From assembly GCA_020723965.1 (NCBI GenBank), contig DYHW01000001.1, positions 296,587 through 360,586 of the forward strand: a stretch of DNA of 64,000 bases. Reading direction: 5' to 3'. This DNA is from Melioribacter sp. (lineage in GTDB: Bacteria > Bacteroidota > Ignavibacteria > Ignavibacteriales > Melioribacteraceae). Position 1 is the stretch's first letter, and each line of letters starts with the position of its first letter. The position numbers were made by a program, and so were the translations under genes. Below, piece after piece: positions 56,346-64,000 of this stretch. The notes beneath the pieces were generated by a model, which was not told the origin of the DNA, did not search any database, and saw only the letters and a program-made list of their open reading frames with translations.

Positions 56346-56428
56346 AGTATTTTTGCTCTTTTCTTAATTTGTTTTTTACTCTTATCATCGCTAAATTTGA
56401 ACCCTAAATTTTGAGGAAGTAGTTTTAA

Positions 56429-56635
56429 ATGAAATCAGGCATTCATCCAAATTATAAGAGATGCGAAGTTACATGCGTTTGTGGTAATAGCTTTGTAACT
56501 CGTTCTTCGGTTAGCAGTATTAAACTTGAAATTTGCTCTAATTGTCATCCTTTTTTTACCGGCAAGCAAAAGATGGTCGATTCAACCGGAAGAGTGGAAA
56601 GATTTAAGAAAAAATACGCCGTTAAACAAGCATAA
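56429..56635 (+). CDS. rpmE: 50S ribosomal protein L31 (zinc-binding type)
   Basis: The 68-residue protein is a complete L31. [21 protein letters not shown] and [25 protein letters not shown] carry the C-x-C and C-x2-C zinc set. Zinc-binding L31 is the form used when zinc is plentiful. GAGGAAG precedes the ATG. A terminator follows the gene. Confidence 0.96.
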   Translation: MKSGIHPNYKRCEVTCVCGNSFVTRSSVSSIKLEICSNCHPFFTGKQKMVDSTGRVERFKKKYAVKQA

Positions 56636-56653
56636 AAATTTTTGCGCTTTTGC

Positions 56654-56683
56654 TGGGGCTGTTTTCAGCCCCTTTACTTTTTA
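56654..56683 (+). terminator. Rho-independent terminator after rpmE
   Basis: GGGGCTG and CAGCCCC form a seven-base GC-rich stem with a four-base T loop and a T-rich tail (TTTACTTTTT). It lies about 20 bases after the rpmE stop codon. Confidence 0.9.
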
Positions 56684-56744
56684 AAACCCTCTTTATTGTA
56701 ACCCTGTTGTAGATGGATATGCACCTAATAATTTGCTGTTTGAT

Positions 56745-58112
56745 ATGGACTCAACAAACGAAAATATCGGATTAAATCTTTATCAAGGCGTAAGAGGATT
56801 AGCAGTAAAAATTCTTAACCGTATCGACCGCACCGATGCATACCTAGACAAACTTTTAGAAATTGAAATCAAGAATTCCAATCTTTCTGGACCAGACAAA
56901 TCTCTACTTTTTGAAATAGTACACGGCGTTACTCGCTGGCTTGGAAGGATTGACTGGATATTAAACGGATTTTATAAAGGACAATTTTCTAAGTGTATTC
57001 CTAACGTAAAAAACGCAATGCGCGTTGCTCTTTATCAGATCTTATTCCTTGATAAAATTCCAGAATATGCTGCAGTAAATGAAGCAGTTGATTTCGTAAA
57101 AAAACTGCAAGGACAAAAACCGGCAGACTTAACAAATGCTGTTCTTAGAAACATTATTAGGAACAAAGATTCAATTAGATATCCTGAACCGGAAGAAGAC
57201 CTTGCTGTTTATTTTAGCGCTTATTATTCTCATCCCACCTGGTTGGTTAAAAGATGGATAAACAGATATGGCAAAGAGCAAACCGAAAAGCTTCTTATTG
57301 CCAACAACGTCAAGCCATCATTAACTCTTCGTGTAAATACTCTTGTAACTACTCCGGAAGAATTAAAATCATTATTGAATTCCGTTGAGCTAAAATTTTC
57401 AGACGGGAAATATATTCCTGAATTTATCCGAATGAGTGCGCTCTCTAATATTACAGATTGGGAATATTTTCATAAAGGATATTTTTCTGTTCAGGATGAA
57501 AGCACAGGTTTTCCCATCAAATTATTGGATGTAAAACCGGGTATGCGTGTTTTGGATCTGTGTGCAGCCCCGGGGGGGAAAACCGCCTTTATTTCTGATG
57601 TAATGAACAATACAGGAGAAGTAGTTGCATTAGATCGTTATGAAAGTCGTTTAAAAATTCTAATCAAGAATCTAGACAGATTAAAAGTAACCAACGTTAT
57701 TAGAAAAGTAATTGATGCTAATGATTATGAAGATGCTGAAGGATTCGACCGGGTGTTAGTAGATGCTCCCTGTTCAGGACTTGGAACTTTGACCAAAAAG
57801 CCTGACCTTAAATGGAAAAGGGACTTGGGGGATATCAGAAAAATTGTTAATATTCAATATGATTTATTGAAGAAGGGAGCTTCCCTTTTGAAGCCCAGCG
57901 GCTTTATTGTTTACAGTACATGTACAATTGAACCGGAAGAAAATTTCGAAATAGTAAAAAAATTTCTTTTGGAGAATGCTAATTTTTCTTTGGTAAATGC
58001 TGGACAAGAATTTGTTAAGGAACTTATTGATGAAAATGGCTGTGTTACCACTCTTCCTCATATTCACGGCATAGATGGCTCTTTTGCTGCTAAGTTGATT
58101 AGGAATAATTAA
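56745..58112 (+). CDS. rsmB: 16S rRNA (cytosine(967)-C(5))-methyltransferase RsmB
   Basis: An N-terminal NusB-like RNA-binding domain (about 12-150, AVKILNRIDRTDAYLDKLLE and PEYAAVNEAVDFVK) precedes an SAM-dependent methyltransferase. The SAM motif is LDLCAAPGGKTAF (starting at residue 270), and the two cysteines of the mechanism lie in DAPCSGLGT (about 340) and YSTCTIEPEEN (about 390). The start is ATG 56745 (455 residues); a TTG 12 bases earlier is less likely. It modifies C967 of 16S rRNA. rodZ-like follows after ten bases. Confidence 0.93.
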   Translation: MDSTNENIGLNLYQGVRGLAVKILNRIDRTDAYLDKLLEIEIKNSNLSGPDKSLLFEIVHGVTRWLGRIDWILNGFYKGQFSKCIPNVKNAMRVALYQILFLDKIPEYAAVNEAVDFVKKLQGQKPADLTNAVLRNIIRNKDSIRYPEPEEDLAVYFSAYYSHPTWLVKRWINRYGKEQTEKLLIANNVKPSLTLRVNTLVTTPEELKSLLNSVELKFSDGKYIPEFIRMSALSNITDWEYFHKGYFSVQDESTGFPIKLLDVKPGMRVLDLCAAPGGKTAFISDVMNNTGEVVALDRYESRLKILIKNLDRLKVTNVIRKVIDANDYEDAEGFDRVLVDAPCSGLGTLTKKPDLKWKRDLGDIRKIVNIQYDLLKKGASLLKPSGFIVYSTCTIEPEENFEIVKKFLLENANFSLVNAGQEFVKELIDENGCVTTLPHIHGIDGSFAAKLIRNN

Positions 58113-58122
58113 TAAATATAAA

Positions 58123-60985
<2,863 letters not shown>

Positions 60986-60988
60986 AAA

Positions 60989-61519
60989 ATGTTTGAAGAA
61001 TTGAAAAGAAAATACGCTCACTTCATTATTCGAAGGAAATATTTGAAGAAAAATGAGCACTCAATATCATATATACGAGTCCTGAGCGACGCTTCCGACT
61101 TTTTCATAATTATGCCCAAGGCAGAGATTGATTTTATTCACGCACTCGATATAATACGATATTATCAAATTCATAAAAAGATAATTACTTTATTTCTTCC
61201 AAAACACAAATACAATTTAATCCCAGATAAAGGAAAATATAAATTTATTCCTTATGATCTGCTCCAGATAAACCAGATTAATTTACCAAACTCCGAACTT
61301 AAACTTCGGTTAAAACCGAAAGAATTTGATGTAGTTATGGATCTAAACCGTAGCGAAGAAGTATTCTTCAGCGCCGTTGCCAATATTGTAAAATCAAAAG
61401 TGCGGGTGAGTTTTAAAAAAGAGAATTCGGAAAATTATTATAACTTACTTATTAACGACAAGCAGACTAATTCTGAAGCAGCTTACAGAAATTTTATGAA
61501 CTATCTCAAGATGTTTTAG
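60989..61519 (+). CDS. Conserved hypothetical protein, DUF6913-like
   Basis: The 176-residue protein has a basic N-terminus, then alternating hydrophobic segments (RVLSDASDFFIIMPK, IDFIHALDIIRYYQ). LRLKPKEFDVVMDLNRSEEVFFSAVA follows, and resembles the Rossmann-like region of DUF6913 or GT9-type proteins. No catalytic set is evident and there is no signal peptide. It starts three bases after the ligA stop, so co-transcription is likely. Confidence 0.55.
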   Translation: MFEELKRKYAHFIIRRKYLKKNEHSISYIRVLSDASDFFIIMPKAEIDFIHALDIIRYYQIHKKIITLFLPKHKYNLIPDKGKYKFIPYDLLQINQINLPNSELKLRLKPKEFDVVMDLNRSEEVFFSAVANIVKSKVRVSFKKENSENYYNLLINDKQTNSEAAYRNFMNYLKMF

Positions 61520-61585
61520 TTATTATTATTTGGATTATTTAGCTTAATTTGTAGATTAGTAGTGCAAAAAACACAGAATGTAAAT

Positions 61586-61945
61586 ATGAACGAAAACTTT
61601 AATTACGAACTAAAAAAAATAGGCGATATTGCTATTTTCAAATTGAATGAAAAACGTTTTGATGCTTCGATTGCCGGATTTGTAAAGGGCGAGTTCACAA
61701 TTCTATTGCATACGGAAGATGTTAAGAAGCTTGTAATTGATCTGCGTGATGTTGATTATTGCGACAGTTCCGGCTTAAGCGCTATTCTATTAGCTTTTCG
61801 TATTCTTCAAGCTAATGAAGGGCAAATTAGATTAGCCGCACCGACCAAAAATGTGAAAACACTTATTGAAATTTCTCAGTTAGACCGAGTTTTGACGATC
61901 TACGAAACTGTTGACGAAGCTGTAAAAGATTTGGAAGCTGTATAA
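61586..61945 (+). CDS. STAS-domain anti-sigma factor antagonist
   Basis: The 119-residue single STAS domain has VIDLRDVDYCDSSGLSAIL with S61/S62 as the likely phosphorylation site and a final helix (LDRVLTIYETVDEAVKDL). Such proteins bind anti-sigma kinases when dephosphorylated. ATG 61586 is chosen over GTG 61562 because family members start near here; neither has a strong ribosome-binding site. No anti-sigma kinase gene is adjacent. Confidence 0.85.
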   Translation: MNENFNYELKKIGDIAIFKLNEKRFDASIAGFVKGEFTILLHTEDVKKLVIDLRDVDYCDSSGLSAILLAFRILQANEGQIRLAAPTKNVKTLIEISQLDRVLTIYETVDEAVKDLEAV

Positions 61946-62090
61946 CCGGAGGGCTTGTAAGTATCAATTACTATTTTTATATGAAATGACCATCAGCTTA
62001 TTTATCCTCTCAACAATTTTCTCTTGTCCTTTTTTAAATTCGAAAGTTTTATTAAATATAAAATTCAAAGGCAAATTTTTCTGTAGGCAA

Positions 62091-62127
62091 AAACTAATTC
62101 TCTTATTAAGAGAATTAGTTTAAAAAA
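62091..62127. terminator. Near-perfect palindrome before pgpH, possible terminator or operator
   Basis: Arms of 15 bases (AAACTAATTCTCTTA at 62091-62105 and its exact complement at 62107-62121) surround one central base. An A-rich run on the + strand follows. The symmetrical form and its lack of a long T tail leave open whether it ends the STAS transcript or binds a regulator. Confidence 0.5.
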
Positions 62128-62216
62128 GTTGGCAAATATTTATTGATAGTAACGTTCAATTGCCTTCTAAATTTATACGTGTTGTGATTTTAAAATTTTT
62201 ATTGAATATAAATAAG

Positions 62217-64000
62217 ATGTCAACAAAGCATATTAGATCAAAACTCCGTTCAAGTCTCAGGATCAAATTTTTAATTCTCTTCTTAACAATCATACTTATA
62301 GTTATGATGTTCCCCAAAGGAGAATCGATTGAATCGGGAGTTACTGTTGGCTCAGTGTGGATACATGAAGATTTAATTGCATCAACGACATTCGAAATAC
62401 TCAAAGACTCTAAAGTGTTCGAGCGGGAAAAGTTCGAAGCAGCTCAAAAAATTTTGCCGATATTTCTTAAAGATACAAGAGTAGAAAAGCTATATATAGA
62501 TTCGCTTCGAAAATATAATCTTTTTTTTACCAAAGCTCTCGGCAGAAACACGGGGATAGAAAACAATAAAACATTTTTAAGTGATCAATCGTTCTCGATT
62601 TATTTACAGCTTAAAAATCAACCGCTAAGTTTAAAGGGTGTAAAAGTTCACTCGCTCAGCGAAGTGTTATCTTTTACCGAAGAACTACTGCAAGAGATTT
62701 ACCAGAGAGGATTTCTGAACTTATTTCACAAGAAGATTACGCGGGACAGCATAGCGTTAAGAATTGGAAAGTTCGAAAAAATATCTTCTATATTGCACCT
62801 CTTCGATTCTGAAACACTGAATGATTATCTTAATTCAAGGATCAATAACCGGTTTGGAAAAAATTCAGCACTGAATGAGGCAATCGATGAATACATCTCC
62901 AATTTTATTAAGCCGAATTTGATATACAGTTATGAATTAACCGATGCAGCAATCAAAAATGCGAAGGAGAAAGTTCCTAGAAATGTTGGTATAGTGAATG
63001 AGAACGAACGAATTGTAGCCAAACACGATAGGATTTCTCCCGAAATAAAAATGAAAATCGATTCATACAGGATTGCAAAAGGAGAAGAATCTGGTTTAGC
63101 AGGCAAGTTTGCTCAAAACTTTGGAAAACATTTGCACATTTTTCTCGTTTTGTTGCCATTCATAATTTACATTTATCTTTTCCGTAAAAAGATTTATCTG
63201 GATAATCTTAAAATTGTTTTAATAGCCAGTATAATTTTATTCATTAGTTTTTTAACATATCTAGTTTATCAAGTAAATGTAGCTTCGCCAATCGATTTTC
63301 TAGTGCTCGTTCCTGCTGCATCAATGCTTCTAACAATAATATTTGATTCGCGAATAGGATTTTATGGAACGGTTGTAATCTCGTTAATTGTTGGCGCTTT
63401 GCGTGGAAACGATTATGTCTTCACAGTTATAAATATTATAGCCGGAAGTATTGGCGCATATACTGTGCGAGATATAAAAAAGCGGACACAGATATTCCGC
63501 TCCTTTCTATTCATTCTCTTAGGTTATTTGCTTAGCATAATTGCTTTTGGTTTTGAACGATTTGATTCCTTAGGTGAAATGTTGAGCAGTTTTATTTTCG
63601 CAAGTTCAAATGCATTAATTAGCCCTGTCATAACTTATGGTCTAATTATTTTTATTGAAAAGTTTTTCAATATAACAACAGACTTAACCTTGATTGAACT
63701 AACAGATGTAAATAGTACTTTACTAAAAGATTTAGCCAAAAATGCGCCGGGAACTTTTAACCATTCAATTGCATTGGGAACGCTTGCGGAAAAAACAGCA
63801 GAAGCAATCGGCGCAAACCCGGTTCTTGCTCGCGTTGGTGCTTATTATCATGATATCGGAAAATTAATTGATCCGGATGTTTTTGTTGAAAACCAGATGA
63901 ATTCAACAAGTCTGCACGAGGATCTTCCTCCTGAAAAAAGTGCTCAACTAATTATTTCTCATGTTAAGAAAGGAATTGAATTAGCCGAGCAAAATGATTT
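62217..64000 (+). CDS. pgpH: PgpH-type cyclic-di-AMP phosphodiesterase (7TM-HD), 3' end outside the window
   Basis: The frame starts at ATG 62217 and runs open to the window edge (594 codons). An N-terminal membrane helix (about 15-31) is followed by an extracytoplasmic 7TMR-HDED domain (about 32-295), then about seven membrane helices (about 303-490). A cytoplasmic HD domain follows, with NAPGTFNHSIALG and AYYHDIGKLIDP, the His-Asp metal site. This is the architecture of PgpH, which hydrolyses c-di-AMP. The ybeY neighbour usual in other phyla would lie beyond the window. Confidence 0.93.
   Translation, partial: MSTKHIRSKLRSSLRIKFLILFLTIILIVMMFPKGESIESGVTVGSVWIHEDLIASTTFEILKDSKVFEREKFEAAQKILPIFLKDTRVEKLYIDSLRKYNLFFTKALGRNTGIENNKTFLSDQSFSIYLQLKNQPLSLKGVKVHSLSEVLSFTEELLQEIYQRGFLNLFHKKITRDSIALRIGKFEKISSILHLFDSETLNDYLNSRINNRFGKNSALNEAIDEYISNFIKPNLIYSYELTDAAIKNAKEKVPRNVGIVNENERIVAKHDRISPEIKMKIDSYRIAKGEESGLAGKFAQNFGKHLHIFLVLLPFIIYIYLFRKKIYLDNLKIVLIASIILFISFLTYLVYQVNVASPIDFLVLVPAASMLLTIIFDSRIGFYGTVVISLIVGALRGNDYVFTVINIIAGSIGAYTVRDIKKRTQIFRSFLFILLGYLLSIIAFGFERFDSLGEMLSSFIFASSNALISPVITYGLIIFIEKFFNITTDLTLIELTDVNSTLLKDLAKNAPGTFNHSIALGTLAEKTAEAIGANPVLARVGAYYHDIGKLIDPDVFVENQMNSTSLHEDLPPEKSAQLIISHVKKGIELAEQND

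Overview
Organism. The window is AT-rich DNA that is gene-dense and mostly encoded on the + strand. Gene content points to the Bacteroidota/Chlorobiota superphylum, most likely an Ignavibacteria-like lineage. Supporting features are bacillithiol-type BshA, a DUF6588-like outer-membrane protein, LolA and beta-barrel proteins indicating a diderm envelope, an NSS transporter with a MetS small subunit, ComB, archease-RtcB, and a sulfide:quinone-oxidoreductase/DsrC/DsrE sulfur cluster. This placement is inference from gene families; no 16S rRNA gene is present.

Layout. 1-3.5 kb: a hotdog thioesterase, a frameshifted DUF1624-type membrane acyltransferase, a PolB-like 3'-5' exonuclease and small membrane proteins. 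3.7-6.9 kb: a compact sulfur operon (MerR with a cysteine-rich tail, SQR-like flavoprotein, DUF1641, single-cysteine DsrC/TusE, DsrE2-like). 7.6-14.4 kb: sugar-nucleotide and carbohydrate genes (rfbC, ugd, pfkB-type kinase, rfbD, secreted GH13 enzyme), with bshA on the opposite strand. 14.4-30.1 kb: mixed genes including an H-type-lectin-like secreted protein, a decayed CHASE2/FecR fusion with an in-frame amber codon, rtcB-archease, purL, a beta-CASP nuclease, hemW and recN. 30.4-30.9 kb: five tandem degenerate copies of the 5' half of an initiator tRNA followed by the intact initiator tRNA gene and a terminator. 31.8-40.7 kb: the translation/RNA operon rimP-nusA-infB-rbfA-truB-ribF-rpsO-pnp, preceded by a terminator-like hairpin that may be an attenuator. 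40.8-53.9 kb: dusB, rng, a transaldolase-like aldolase, gcvT, comB, ftsK, lolA, a flippase-like protein, a beta-barrel protein, uppP, a lipoprotein PPIase, and an NSS transporter with its small subunit. 54-64 kb: holA, an ECF sigma factor with a putative anti-sigma protein, rpmE, rsmB, rodZ-like, ligA, a STAS protein and the 5' part of a PgpH-type cyclic-di-AMP phosphodiesterase cut by the window edge.

How genes work together. The infB-operon block supplies transcription elongation and termination, translation initiation, ribosome maturation and RNA decay functions. Placing the initiator tRNA just upstream recalls the metY-rimP-nusA-infB order of enterobacteria. The sulfur operon looks like a sulfide-oxidising flavoenzyme coupled to sulfur-carrier proteins. 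The strongest anomaly is the tandem array of initiator-tRNA 5'-half mimics. Other points worth a second look are the amber-split CHASE2/FecR remnant, the DsrC-like protein lacking CysB, and a 35-residue transporter subunit too short for routine gene finding.
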